DNA of 64,000 bases from Gracilimonas sp040904925 (GTDB lineage Bacteria; Bacteroidota; Rhodothermia; Balneolales; Balneolaceae), in the NCBI GenBank assembly GCA_040904925.1, contig JBBDSP010000006.1:341500-405499 (forward strand). Reading direction: 5' to 3'. This document shows positions 1-9,383 of the stretch, one piece after another. The notes beneath the pieces were generated by a model. That model was not told the origin of the DNA. It was given only the letters and a program-made list of their open reading frames with translations, and made no database searches. Both the position numbers and the translations under genes were made by a program. Position 1 is the stretch's first letter. Every line of letters starts with the position of its first letter.

Positions 1-831
1 TTCAATGGTCCCGGCACCTACATAATCACAGGCTTTGGATGCTTTGATTGCGGCCTTTGCCATATTTGCTCTTAATTCCGGAGTCAATAAAGCACAGGGA
101 GCTTCTTCTATCACTTTTTGGTGGCGTCGCTGAACTGAGCATTCCCGGTCAAATACATGCAGTACATTCCCGTGCGTATCAGCAATGATCTGAAATTCAA
201 CATGGCGCGGCTCTTCCAAATATTTCTCTATATATATACGGTCATCGCCAAAAGCATTTTTCGCCTCTGATTTAGCCGCTTTAATACTCGCCTCAAATTC
301 TTCTTTTTTGTGAACGATACGCATTCCCTTTCCGCCACCACCGGCTGCTGCTTTCACCAAAATAGGATAACCAATATCATCGGCTACACTTCGTGCTTCT
401 TCAATATCTTTGAGTTCACTTTTCAAACCCGGAGGCGTGGGGACATTGTGCTGACTCATCAGCTCGCGAGCCTCGGTCTTATCTCCCATCAACCTGATGG
501 CCTTCGGTTCCGGGCCTATAAAAATGATACCCTCTTTTTTACACCGTTCAGCAAAAGCTGCATTTTCACTTAAAAATCCGTATCCGGGATGAACCGCATC
601 AGCTCCGGTCTTTTTAACAGCGTCTACAATCTTATCGATAACCAGATAGCTTTCTGAAGAAGCGGCTTTCCCAATAAAAACGGATTCATCGGCATGGAGT
701 ACATGAGGAGAGTGTGCATCAGGCCTGGAATAAACAGCAACCGTTTCAATTCCCAATTCTTTGCAAGTATGGATAACTCTGAGCGCAATTTCTCCGCGAT
801 TTGCTATAAGTACTTTCTTTATTTCAGCCAT
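1..831 (-). CDS. accC: Biotin carboxylase (accC-type), 5' part only
   Basis: Biotin carboxylase subunit, which carboxylates biotin on a carrier protein using ATP and bicarbonate. Only the first 277 residues lie in the window; the gene runs off the left edge. The protein opens with MAEIKKVLIANRGEIALRVI, the standard N-terminal signature, followed by HPGYGFLSEN and the ATP-grasp glycine loop AAAGGGGKGMRIV, then the FDRECSVQRRHQKVIEEAP segment. The ATG (829-831 on the reverse strand) fits the family N-terminus. It lies 68 bases downstream of the phytoene synthase gene on the same strand. Whether it serves acetyl-CoA, propionyl-CoA or another carboxylase cannot be told without the C-terminus and the next gene. 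Confidence 0.9.
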   Translation of the reverse strand, partial: MAEIKKVLIANRGEIALRVIHTCKELGIETVAVYSRPDAHSPHVLHADESVFIGKAASSESYLVIDKIVDAVKKTGADAVHPGYGFLSENAAFAERCKKEGIIFIGPEPKAIRLMGDKTEARELMSQHNVPTPPGLKSELKDIEEARSVADDIGYPILVKAAAGGGGKGMRIVHKKEEFEASIKAAKSEAKNAFGDDRIYIEKYLEEPRHVEFQIIADTHGNVLHVFDRECSVQRRHQKVIEEAPCALLTPELRANMAKAAIKASKACDYVGAGTIE

Positions 832-899
832 AAGGTCCTGTTTTGTTTTTTTCTAATGATAGGACTTTACGGAAAGATTCTCCAAGCTAAAAACAGATT

Positions 900-1874
900 T
901 TAACTGGCTGTTTTCATATCAAGTAAAATGCGGGGGAGCATAGAGAGTTTCTCGGTATAATTCAGATAGGCGCGGTTATCAAAAACGTTGTATTCATTCT
1001 CTTCTATCTTATTGAGAATTCGGCTATAATTGTATCGGGCAAGGTAAACCGGTAACCGACTGTCGCTTGAAAGCAGCGGAATCCCAAGGTCTGCTTTCGT
1101 ATAATACTCGTTGGCTCTGTTGATCTGAAATTTCATCAGCTCAACGAATTTATCACTCATTGTTCCGGCAAAAAGTTCCTCTTCCTTAATATTGAATGAT
1201 TTTAGATCTTCTTGTGGTAAATAAATACGTCCACGTTGCAGGTCCTCTCCAACATCCCGCAAAATATTGGTAAGCTGCATGGCTATCCCGAGATCTACTG
1301 CATAATCGAGAGCACTGTTATCAACGTATCCAAAAACTTCGCTGGTCATTAAACCAACAACTGAAGCAACTTTATAAGAGTAATTATAGACTTCCTCAAA
1401 AGACTCAAAACGATCTTTGACCAGATCCATCTTCACTCCGTCCATTAGCAGAAAAGGTAACTCAATGGAAATCTGGTATTTTTTAAGGGTATCAGCAAAA
1501 GCTGTAAGAATAGGGTCATCAACGATCTTCTCATCATAGACATCGATCAATCTCTTTTTGAATAACTCGAGTTTTTCATCGATCTCAGCAATAGTGATCT
1601 CTTGATCGTGAATAAGGTCTTCAGCTTCGTCAACAAGATCATCGAGATAACGACAAAGACCATAAATGGCAAAGATACCCCGCTGTTTCTCATTCGGTAA
1701 AAAACGGGTGGCCATATAAAAAGTCTTGGCATGCTTCCTGGTTATAAACCTACAATGCGAATAGGCATTCTTCAGTCCATCATCTTCAAGATCCTCAATC
1801 ACAGATCTGTGAAATGAGGTTTTCTCATAAAGAGGACGAATAATATGATACGGTATGTTTAAGATATTAGTCAT
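900..1874 (-). CDS. crtB: Phytoene/squalene synthase family protein
   Basis: Prenyl-head-to-head condensing enzyme, most likely phytoene synthase making the carotenoid precursor from two geranylgeranyl diphosphates. 324 residues, normal family length. Both Mg-binding aspartate motifs are visible: the first in CRYLDDLVDEAEDL and the second in QLTNILRDVGEDLQRGRIYL, preceded by the ITRKHAKTFYMATRFLP segment typical of the family. No other carotenoid gene is in the window, so squalene or dehydrosqualene synthase remain possible. It is transcribed away from the LacI gene, from the 200-base AT-rich intergenic at 1875-2076. Confidence 0.85.
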   Translation of the reverse strand: MTNILNIPYHIIRPLYEKTSFHRSVIEDLEDDGLKNAYSHCRFITRKHAKTFYMATRFLPNEKQRGIFAIYGLCRYLDDLVDEAEDLIHDQEITIAEIDEKLELFKKRLIDVYDEKIVDDPILTAFADTLKKYQISIELPFLLMDGVKMDLVKDRFESFEEVYNYSYKVASVVGLMTSEVFGYVDNSALDYAVDLGIAMQLTNILRDVGEDLQRGRIYLPQEDLKSFNIKEEELFAGTMSDKFVELMKFQINRANEYYTKADLGIPLLSSDSRLPVYLARYNYSRILNKIEENEYNVFDNRAYLNYTEKLSMLPRILLDMKTAS

Positions 1875-2076
1875 TTGGAAAAATATTTCTCTCTTGCATA
1901 AGCTTTTTTAAACTGAAAAAAGTTCCCGCTATCTAATAGTTATTTAGAACAGACCCATGTAACATTTTGAAAAGAAGATGTTTATACTTGAAACTTCTAA
2001 ATGGTTATATTGAGTTAATATTAAACTATTAAGTTATTAGCTGTATTACTGCATCATACTAAATAATTCAGGTATA

Positions 2077-3096
2077 ATGAATAAAAAAGTTACAATATAT
2101 GAGGTCGCCAAAAAGGCGGAAGTTGCCATTTCGACCGTTTCAAGAGTGTTGAACGGATCTGAGAATGTATCGAAGGCTACTAAAGAGAAAGTTGAGGCAG
2201 CTATAAAAGAGTTGCACTTCAGGCCTCAGGTTAACGCCCGGAAACTAGCGAGTAAAGAACCTCAAATGCTGGCGATCGCGGTTCCATCTTTCACCACTCC
2301 TTATTTTAATGAGGTGCTTAAAGGGGTAAAAGATGAGATCAGCAAAATGGATCTTGACATTATACTTTATAATACCGGCTCCAAAAATCCGGAAGAAGGT
2401 GTGCAAAATTTCTTTGACCGTGGGACTGCCGATGCCGTGATCCTGCTTTCTATAGATGTAAGTGATACCGTACATGAGCTAATTCAGGCTACTCAAACTC
2501 CTGCAGTACTGGTAAATTCTTCTCACCCCTCCTATAATTATTTTATGCTGAATGATTATCAAGGTGGATATCTTGCCGGTGAGCATTTGGTGAAGCAAGG
2601 GTTTCAAAAACTTGGGATGATCACCAGCATTGTGGAATCCAAAACTTCTAAAGACCGGATCCGTGGATTTAAGGATGCTTTAAAAAACTATAAAATGGAG
2701 GTAGACAACGAACTGTTTATGAGCGGTGATACTACGAAACATGGCGGATATACCGAAGAAGCAGGTTTTGAAGCGATCTATAAATTCGAAAAACTGGGGA
2801 AATTTCCTGATGCTATCTTCTGCTCGAACGACACTCAGGCCGTAGGTGCTATTTATGCCCTCTCCAAGTTAGGCATGAAAGTACCGGATGATATCGCCAT
2901 TATGGGATATGACAATATCAAGCTCAGCAAGTACCTGGAATTAACTACCATTGATCAAAAAATGTACACTATTGGTGTTCAGGCTACCAAAAGGCTGGCA
3001 GAAGTAATCAAAAAACCAAATGATGAACTGTATCAAACCACCATAAATCCGGTACTGGTTCAGCGAGGTTCAACCGAAAATAAGAAAGCGAAGTGA
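2077..3096 (+). CDS. LacI-family transcriptional regulator
   Basis: DNA-binding repressor/activator with an N-terminal LacI helix-turn-helix (residues 3-50: VTIYEVAKKAEVAISTVSRV, then LNGSENVS) and a periplasmic-binding-protein-like effector domain to residue 339. Segments such as PDAIFCSNDTQAVGAIYALS and IAIMGYDNIKLSKYLELTTI are typical of the ligand domain. The effector is unknown. Its stop overlaps the GTG start of purC by four bases (GTGA), so the two are translationally coupled, an unusual partner for a LacI protein. The divergent neighbour is the phytoene synthase gene, which is a possible target along with its own operon. Confidence 0.9.
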   Translation: MNKKVTIYEVAKKAEVAISTVSRVLNGSENVSKATKEKVEAAIKELHFRPQVNARKLASKEPQMLAIAVPSFTTPYFNEVLKGVKDEISKMDLDIILYNTGSKNPEEGVQNFFDRGTADAVILLSIDVSDTVHELIQATQTPAVLVNSSHPSYNYFMLNDYQGGYLAGEHLVKQGFQKLGMITSIVESKTSKDRIRGFKDALKNYKMEVDNELFMSGDTTKHGGYTEEAGFEAIYKFEKLGKFPDAIFCSNDTQAVGAIYALSKLGMKVPDDIAIMGYDNIKLSKYLELTTIDQKMYTIGVQATKRLAEVIKKPNDELYQTTINPVLVQRGSTENKKAK

Positions 3097-4052
3097 AAAC
3101 CAATTTCTCCACTCAGGAAGCTCTCAATAACTGTATAACTGAAACGAATATCCCCAGACTTCCTGCACCCTATAAAGGGAAAGTCCGCGAAGTATATGAA
3201 CTTGGAGGTGATAAACTCGGAATTGTAGTAACAGACCGTATTTCTGCTTTTGATTATATCATGAAGCAGGCCATCCCATTCAAGGGTCAGATCCTGAATC
3301 AACTTGCCGCTTTTTCTTTTGAAAAAGTGAAGGATATAGTTACAACGCATGTGATTGATGTTCCCCACCCCAATGTTACCATTGCAAAAAAATGTGATCC
3401 TGTTCCGATTGAAGTTGTTATTCGTGGATACCTGACGGGACATGCCTGGCGAACCTACAAATCAGGAGATCGGGTACTTTGTGGAGTTACTCTGCCGGAA
3501 GGTCTTAAAGAGCATGATAAATTTCCGCAACCCATCCTCACTCCTGCTACCAAAGCTACAGAGGGACATGATGAAGATATTTCTGAAGCTGAAATATTAT
3601 CCCGCAATATTGTTACTCCCGAACTTTGGCATGAGATAAGACAAACAGCCTTTAAATTATTCGAAAGAGGAACTGAAGTAGCCGCAAAGCAAGGTTTGAT
3701 TCTTGTGGATACCAAGTATGAATTCGGACTTTATAAAGGTGAGCTTACACTCATAGACGAAGTACACACTACCGATTCTTCCCGCTATTTTTACAAGGAT
3801 GGCTATGAAGAACGTCAGGCTAAAGGCGAAGGACAAAAACAGCTTTCGAAAGAATTCCTCCGCGAATGGCTGATGGAAAATAACTTTCAGGGACTCGAAG
3901 GACAGACATTGCCGGATCTGCCCGATGAATTCAGAATGGAAGTATTTGAGCGCTACGCAGAATTATTCGAAATGCTTACCGGAAAAGAGTTTAAACCGGT
4001 TCTGGAAAGAGATATCAATACAACCTTATCAGATATCTTTCATGATCGATAA
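3093..4052 (+). CDS. purC: Phosphoribosylaminoimidazole-succinocarboxamide synthase (SAICAR synthetase)
   Basis: Purine biosynthesis enzyme joining CAIR and aspartate with ATP to give SAICAR. 319 residues, the longer PurC form. Visible signatures are GKVREVYELGGDKLGIVVTD, RISAFDYIMKQAIPFKGQIL, VVIRGYLTGHAWRTYKSGDR and LILVDTKYEFGL. The start is a GTG at 3093 inside the end of the LacI gene (GTGA overlap). The following cupin gene starts inside its last codons. Three genes overlapping in a row indicate one transcript. Confidence 0.93.
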   Translation: MKTNFSTQEALNNCITETNIPRLPAPYKGKVREVYELGGDKLGIVVTDRISAFDYIMKQAIPFKGQILNQLAAFSFEKVKDIVTTHVIDVPHPNVTIAKKCDPVPIEVVIRGYLTGHAWRTYKSGDRVLCGVTLPEGLKEHDKFPQPILTPATKATEGHDEDISEAEILSRNIVTPELWHEIRQTAFKLFERGTEVAAKQGLILVDTKYEFGLYKGELTLIDEVHTTDSSRYFYKDGYEERQAKGEGQKQLSKEFLREWLMENNFQGLEGQTLPDLPDEFRMEVFERYAELFEMLTGKEFKPVLERDINTTLSDIFHDR

Positions 4053-4413
4053 ATCAAACCTCCTTGCGAAGTTCAAGCTTATAAACGAATTCTGGACGCC
4101 TAAGATAATCGCCGAACTGAATGATCAGTATGTGAAACTCGCCAAGCTAAAAGATGAGTTTATCTGGCATAATCATGAGCAGGAGGACGAGTTGTTTTAC
4201 ATCGTAAAGGGAAGTCTTCTACTAAAATTCAAAGACCGGGATGATGTGATGCTCAAGGAAGGTGAATTATTCGTAGTACCTGCCGGAGTTGATCACCTGC
4301 CCATAGCTAAGGAAGAATGCTGGGTGATGCTGGTAGAACCGAAATCAACATCCCACACCGGTTCAACCAAAGATGATCGCACGGTAGAAATCGATAATCA
4401 GGAATGGATCTGA
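4042..4413 (+). CDS. Cupin-domain protein
   Basis: Small single-domain cupin, 123 residues. The beta-barrel metal motif is visible as HNHEQEDELFYIVKGSLLLK followed by the second half GELFVVPAGVDHLPIAKEE. Metal ligands would be the two histidines and the glutamate of the first motif and the H of GVDHLP. The substrate is unknown. I chose the ATG at 4042 (MIDKSNLL...), which overlaps the purC stop by 11 bases; an in-frame extension back to 3925 would lie wholly inside purC and is not needed by the domain. It is the last gene of the LacI-purC-cupin unit and converges on metF. Confidence 0.82.
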   Translation: MIDKSNLLAKFKLINEFWTPKIIAELNDQYVKLAKLKDEFIWHNHEQEDELFYIVKGSLLLKFKDRDDVMLKEGELFVVPAGVDHLPIAKEECWVMLVEPKSTSHTGSTKDDRTVEIDNQEWI

Positions 4414-4675
4414 GGTATGCAGGAGTCAATTCAATTTCATCGAATTGTGCTCGACGTAGCCCCGCTGCTTAATGCCTTCCCGAGGCTCTGCCTCCAATCT
4501 TGAAAAAATAATGTAGACCCCTTCTCCACCGGCTGGCGGATCAGAATGACTTTGAAGCGTGGGGGTTTCGGAGCACAACTCAACCAATCCATTTCAACCC
4601 CTAAATGCAGAAATAGGGTTTTCCGAAATACTAAAGTTCAGTGTTTTTAACCCTCGGCTGGGACCAATAAACTCC
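4414..4675. other. Non-coding convergent intergenic with short palindromes
   Basis: No credible gene. It lies between the converging cupin and metF genes. A small dyad GAGGC-TCT-GCCTC sits at 4482-4494, and about 4530-4554 reads CCACCGGCTGGCGGATCAGA, whose core is itself dyad-like. The text looks like decayed dispersed intergenic repeat, but no second copy was found in this window, so this is weak. No convincing T-run terminator was seen. Confidence 0.35.
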
Positions 4676-5632
4676 TTAGAACAACGCTTTCGCCACTTCA
4701 AAAACCGAAGCAGATTTCCCCATCGAATAATAGTGAAGGCTTGGCACGCCGAATTCCATCAGCTCTTTAGACTGCTGTATTGTCCATTCGATACCTGCCT
4801 CACGAACCTGCTTATTGTTATCACAATCTTCGATCTCTTTTGATAAGTCCATAGGAAGATCTACATGAAAGAGCTGAGGTAGAATCGTGAGCTGCTTTTT
4901 GGAGGTGATCGGCTTCAGTCCCGGAATTATAGGAAGTGTGATACCAGCAGCTCTGCATTTTTCAACAAAATCAAAATAGCACTGGTTATCAAAAAACATT
5001 TGGGTAACAATATAATTACCGCCTTTATCCTGCTTCAATTTCAAATACTTGAGATCAGTTTGCATATTCGGCGCCGCATAGTGCTTTTCAGGATATCCTG
5101 CAATCCCAATACAGAAATCTGATGGCTTTGCATTCTCAAGTTCCTCATCCAGATAAATTCCTTTGTTAAGGTCCACAACTTGTTCGATCAGATCCGAAGC
5201 GTGAGCATGTCCATCCGGTTCGGGAACAAATTCACGTTCCGGTACTCGGGTGTCACCCTGAATAAGCAATACATTATCAATTCCGAGGAAATTCAGGTCG
5301 ATGAGTGCATTTTCGGTATCCTCTCTGGTAAAGCCTCCACAGATAATATGCGGTACTGCATCTACCTTGTAATGATTTTGAATGGCCGCGCAAATCCCAA
5401 CGGTGCCGGGACGTTTACGTACCGTCTTGCGCTCCAAAAGTCCATTCTCACGTTTCTTATAAATGAACTCCTCCCTGTGATAAGTCACATCCACAAAAGG
5501 TGGGTTGAATTCCATCAGCGGATCCATGTGGTCAAATAATGACCTAATGTTTTGCCCTTTCAGTGGCGGTAAAACCTCAAAGGAAAAGAGTGTATTACTG
5601 TTAGCTTTCTCTATATGATCAGTTACTTTCAT
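4676..5632 (-). CDS. metF: Methylenetetrahydrofolate reductase
   Basis: Flavoenzyme reducing 5,10-methylene-THF to 5-methyl-THF, the methyl donor for the MetH pair encoded just upstream. 318 residues. Signatures are FSFEVLPPLKGQN near the N-terminus, FVDVTYHREE, GGFTREDTENALIDLNFLGI, NVLLIQGDTR, GIAGYPEKHYAAPN and IVTQMFFDNQCYFDFVEKCR. The start overlaps the stop of the large MetH gene by four bases (ATGA), so translation is coupled and expression is expected to follow the SAM riboswitch. Confidence 0.95.
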   Translation of the reverse strand: MKVTDHIEKANSNTLFSFEVLPPLKGQNIRSLFDHMDPLMEFNPPFVDVTYHREEFIYKKRENGLLERKTVRKRPGTVGICAAIQNHYKVDAVPHIICGGFTREDTENALIDLNFLGIDNVLLIQGDTRVPEREFVPEPDGHAHASDLIEQVVDLNKGIYLDEELENAKPSDFCIGIAGYPEKHYAAPNMQTDLKYLKLKQDKGGNYIVTQMFFDNQCYFDFVEKCRAAGITLPIIPGLKPITSKKQLTILPQLFHVDLPMDLSKEIEDCDNNKQVREAGIEWTIQQSKELMEFGVPSLHYYSMGKSASVFEVAKALF

Positions 5633-8328
5633 TTCTTGATTGGATCGTAGTCTAAATTAGGAGAAAGCCATTTCTCGACTTCCTCTTTGGTAATTGATTT
5701 TCGTTTGGCGTAGTCAGTCACCTGATCTTCCCCAATATTCCCAACTCTAAAGTATTTGGATTGGGGATGTGAGAAATAGATGCCACTAACAGACGAAGCC
5801 GGATACATGGCAAAAGATTCCGTGAGTTTGATCTCTGCATTATTCTCAACTTCCAGCAGATCAAAGAGAATCCGTTTTTCAGTATGATCGGGACAGGCAG
5901 GATAACCGGGAGCAGGTCGTATACCTGAATAAGCCTCAGCTATCAATTCATCATTACTGAAATTTTCCTCATCTGAATAGCCCCAAAATTCCTTTCGGAC
6001 TCGTTCGTGCATCCGTTCAGCAAAAGCTTCTGCCAGTCGGTCGGCTACCGCTTTTACAAGGATCACATTATAGTCGTCATTCGCTTTTTTGTATTCTTCG
6101 ATGATGGGTTCAATCCCAAGGCCGGCCGTAACGGCAAAAAAACCTATGTAGTCGGTAATTCCAGTTTCTTGTGGGACAATATAATCCGAAAGACACGAGT
6201 TCGGCTGCCCCGATCTCTTCTTGGTTTGCTGTCTTAAAAAGTGAAACTCTGCTTTTTCTTTGGTATGATTTTTATCTTCAAATATTTTTATGTCATTATC
6301 GTAACTAATTGCCGGATAGAAACCTATAACTGCTTTTGATTTCAGTAAATCTTCTTCTACGATACGGTCCAGAAGTTCCTGAGCATCATCAAAAAGAGAC
6401 CGGGCCTGCTCTCCTACTTCTTCATCGTCCAGGATATCAGGATATTTTCCGGTGAGCATCCAGGTTCGGAAAAAAGGCGACCAATCGATATAATTTCTAA
6501 GCTCCGAGATCGGATAATCTTCAAATACTTTTTCTCCAAGGAAGCCTGGTTCAGGCGGTTCATATCCCGACCAGTCGATATCGGTTTTGTTCTTTTGTGC
6601 ATCTTCATAGCTCAACAACTCTTTTCGATTCTGTCGATTTTCATGCTGCCCCCGAAGCTCTTCATACTCTTTCTTCATCTCCAGCTTCATACCCTCCCTT
6701 CGTTGCTTGCTGATCACATCTCCGGCAATAGATACCGCTCGTGAAGCATCCAGCACGTGAATAATAGAGCCATCGTATTCCGGATCGATCTTAACTGCGG
6801 TGTGAAGTCTGGAAGTAGTTGCTCCGCCAATTAATAACGGAAGAGCCATCTTACGTTTCTTCATTTCGCGGGCAACATGGATCATTTCATCCAGCGAAGG
6901 TGTGATCAATCCGCTTAACCCAATAGCATCTACGTTATGCTTCTCGGCCTCATCAAGGATCTTATCAGCAGGAACCATCACCCCAAGATCTACCACATTG
7001 TAATTATTACAAGCCAGTACAACGCTTACTATATTTTTACCTATATCATGGACATCACCCTTAACCGTAGCCAATAATACTTTTGGCTGCTCACTGGTGT
7101 CTTTATTACGGGCTTTTTCTTCTTCGAGATACGGAGTCAGATAAGCAACGGCCTGCTTCATCACCCGCGCGCTTTTTACAACCTGAGGAAGAAACATTTT
7201 CCCGGAACCAAAAAGATCCCCAACCACATTCATCCCGGCCATTAGCGGCCCTTCGATCACTTCAAGGGGACTTCCATACTTCACCCGGGCTTCTTCCGCA
7301 TCTTCTTCAGCGAATTCATTAATTCCTTTTACCAACGCATGACTTAGTCGTTCTTCCACTGGCTTCTTACGCCATTCATCATCCTTCTTTTGCTTGATGG
7401 ATGACGATTCACCTTTAAACTCTTCCGCAATTTCCAGCAGTCGTTCGGTAGCATCACCTCTCCGATCGAATAACACATCTTCTACTCGCTCCAGCAGATC
7501 TTCGGGAATGTTATCATATACTTCCAGCTGCGTCGGATTTACGATTCCCATATCCATACCGTGCTGAATACCGTGATACAGAAAAGCCGAATGAATGGCC
7601 TCCCGAACCCGATTATTTCCACGAAAGGAAAAAGACACATTACTCACACCACCAATAACGTGCGCACCGGGTAGGTTTTCACGGATCCATTTTGCTGAAT
7701 TAAAGAAGTCAATAGCATTTCGCCTATGTTCATCCATACCGGTGGCTACCGGAAAAATATTAGGATCTAAAATAATGTCGGAAGGATGAAAACCGGCTTC
7801 CTCAGTCAGCAGTTTGTAAGCCCGGCCACAGATCTCTTTTCTTCTTGGAAGTGTATCAGCCTGCCCCTCTTCATCAAAAGCCATACAAATAACGGCTGCC
7901 CCAAAGCGACGAATGATCTTAGCTCGTCGCAGAAACTCTTCTTCCCCATCTTTCAGACTAATCGAATTCACCACGCCTTTGCCCTGCATACATTTTAATC
8001 CGGCAAGAATCACTTCCCACTTCGAAGAATCCACCATAATTGGGATCTTAGCGATGTCCGGATCGGAGGCGATGAGATTCAGGAAATTGGTCATTTCAGC
8101 AGCGCTGTCCAGCATGCCTTCATCCATATTCACATCCAGAATTTGCGCTCCTCCTTGCACCTGATCCAGCGCTACTTTCAGTGCATTATCATATTCTTTA
8201 TTCTTAATGTAATTGAGAAAAGTTCTTGAACCCGTTACATTTGTACGCTCTCCAACATTCACAAAATTGGAGTCTTCGTTAATAATGAGTGGCTCGAGTC
8301 CGCTGAGTGTGAGTGGCAGTGATTTCAT
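5629..8328 (-). CDS. metH: Methionine synthase, folate-, cobalamin- and activation-domain subunit
   Basis: The C-terminal three quarters of cobalamin-dependent methionine synthase as a separate 899-residue protein. It has, in order, a pterin (methyl-THF) binding domain (NVGERTNVTGSRTFLNYI, VNSISLKDGEEEFL), a cobalamin cap and B12 domain with the base-off ligand motif VKGDVHDIGKNIVSVVLACN and GLSGLITPSLDEM, and a reactivation domain with RPAPGYPACPDHTEK that binds SAM. It lacks the homocysteine domain, which is the preceding gene. The ATG at 8326-8328 overlaps the upstream stop as ATGA; a longer in-frame start at 8421 lies inside the other gene and adds residues unlike the family. Confidence 0.95.
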   Translation of the reverse strand: MKSLPLTLSGLEPLIINEDSNFVNVGERTNVTGSRTFLNYIKNKEYDNALKVALDQVQGGAQILDVNMDEGMLDSAAEMTNFLNLIASDPDIAKIPIMVDSSKWEVILAGLKCMQGKGVVNSISLKDGEEEFLRRAKIIRRFGAAVICMAFDEEGQADTLPRRKEICGRAYKLLTEEAGFHPSDIILDPNIFPVATGMDEHRRNAIDFFNSAKWIRENLPGAHVIGGVSNVSFSFRGNNRVREAIHSAFLYHGIQHGMDMGIVNPTQLEVYDNIPEDLLERVEDVLFDRRGDATERLLEIAEEFKGESSSIKQKKDDEWRKKPVEERLSHALVKGINEFAEEDAEEARVKYGSPLEVIEGPLMAGMNVVGDLFGSGKMFLPQVVKSARVMKQAVAYLTPYLEEEKARNKDTSEQPKVLLATVKGDVHDIGKNIVSVVLACNNYNVVDLGVMVPADKILDEAEKHNVDAIGLSGLITPSLDEMIHVAREMKKRKMALPLLIGGATTSRLHTAVKIDPEYDGSIIHVLDASRAVSIAGDVISKQRREGMKLEMKKEYEELRGQHENRQNRKELLSYEDAQKNKTDIDWSGYEPPEPGFLGEKVFEDYPISELRNYIDWSPFFRTWMLTGKYPDILDDEEVGEQARSLFDDAQELLDRIVEEDLLKSKAVIGFYPAISYDNDIKIFEDKNHTKEKAEFHFLRQQTKKRSGQPNSCLSDYIVPQETGITDYIGFFAVTAGLGIEPIIEEYKKANDDYNVILVKAVADRLAEAFAERMHERVRKEFWGYSDEENFSNDELIAEAYSGIRPAPGYPACPDHTEKRILFDLLEVENNAEIKLTESFAMYPASSVSGIYFSHPQSKYFRVGNIGEDQVTDYAKRKSITKEEVEKWLSPNLDYDPIKK

Positions 8329-9332
8329 ACTATAGCCCCCGCCTGCTTTATTTTTCGGGGATGATGATCTGCCGCTAATTCTGCCATTCTTGTAATGTGC
8401 TTTGGAGTGGTACCGCAACAACCACCAAGAATATTGACTAGGCCTTCTTCCAGATATTTTTGAACTTGTTGTCCCATCTCATCAGGACCTTCATCATATT
8501 CACCAAACTCATTCGGTAATCCTGCATTAGGATAAGCGCTGATATAAAAAGGGGATCTATCTGATAAATTTTTTAAATATGGCTGAAGCTGTTTCGCGCC
8601 CAGCGCGCAATTGAACCCAACACTTAAAATAGGCGCATGAGAAACCGATATGAGAAATGCCTCCACTGTTTGACCGGAAAGCGTTCTTCCGGAGGCATCG
8701 GTTATCGTACCTGAGACCATAATTGGAATCTGTTCTCCACACTCATCAAACAACTCCTGAATAGCAAAAAGTGCTGCTTTGGCATTAAGCGTATCAAAGA
8801 TCGTTTCTACGAGCAGCAGATCGGCTCCCCCATCCATGAGACCGCGAGCCTGCTCTTTGTAAGCTTCTGCAAGTTCATCGAAAGTGACGGCACGGTAGCC
8901 GGGATCGGTGACCTCAGGGGAAATGGACGCCGTTTTATTGGTCGGTCCCATTGAGCCGGCTACAAAGCGGGGTTTATCCGGGTTTTGTTTGGTGAATTTA
9001 TCTGTGGCTCTTTTGGCGATCTCGGCTGACTTCCGGTTTAGCTCATATACAACATGTTCTAGGTTGTAATCGGCCTGCGCAATGGTGGTTCCGCTGAAGG
9101 TGTTGGTTTCCACGATATCAGCTCCGGCTGCAAGATATTCTTCATGGATGCTTTGGATGAGATCGGGCCGGCTCAGACTAAGGAGATCGTTATTTCCTTT
9201 CAGGTCGTCAGTATGATCTTTGAACTGCTCTCCCCGAAAATCATCTTCGGTGAGGGTATGCCGCTGGATCATGGTGCCCATAGCCCCGTCGAGGATCAAA
9301 ATTCGGTCTTGTAATGCTTCGTTTATAGTCAC
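8325..9332 (-). CDS. Methionine synthase, homocysteine S-methyltransferase subunit
   Basis: Stand-alone version of the N-terminal MetH domain, 335 residues. It carries the (beta/alpha)8 barrel signatures RILILDGAMGTMIQ, IVETNTFSGTTIAQADYN and, for the zinc site, SVGFNCALGA plus the C-terminal GGCCGTTPKHI with its paired cysteines. It binds zinc and homocysteine and must work with the cobalamin protein encoded immediately downstream, to which it is coupled by an ATGA overlap. Translation starts at a GTG (9330-9332) that is the last codon of a 10-bp hairpin stem; see the riboswitch entries. Confidence 0.93.
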   Translation of the reverse strand: MTINEALQDRILILDGAMGTMIQRHTLTEDDFRGEQFKDHTDDLKGNNDLLSLSRPDLIQSIHEEYLAAGADIVETNTFSGTTIAQADYNLEHVVYELNRKSAEIAKRATDKFTKQNPDKPRFVAGSMGPTNKTASISPEVTDPGYRAVTFDELAEAYKEQARGLMDGGADLLLVETIFDTLNAKAALFAIQELFDECGEQIPIMVSGTITDASGRTLSGQTVEAFLISVSHAPILSVGFNCALGAKQLQPYLKNLSDRSPFYISAYPNAGLPNEFGEYDEGPDEMGQQVQKYLEEGLVNILGGCCGTTPKHITRMAELAADHHPRKIKQAGAIV

Positions 9333-9368
9333 TCTTTCTTCGTTAGATTAGCTTATACAGAAAGAGTG
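9330..9368 (-). promoter_or_regulatory. Start-codon-sequestering hairpin (SAM riboswitch expression platform)
   Basis: On the reverse strand CACTCTTTCT (9368-9359) is perfectly complementary to AGAAAGAGTG (9339-9330), with a 19-base loop. The 3' arm contains the purine-rich ribosome-binding region and the GTG start codon of the first methionine synthase gene, so formation of this stem should block initiation. There is no T-run, which argues for translational rather than transcriptional control. Confidence 0.75.
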
Positions 9369-9383
9369 TGAGTGATCAGCTCG

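Noticed and set aside
694..903. Small frame opposite the biotin carboxylase start
   Set aside because: Antisense shadow of a conserved gene with no features.
3925..4041. Longer version of the cupin gene starting inside purC
   Set aside because: The added residues are just purC read in another frame; the cupin domain is complete from 4042.
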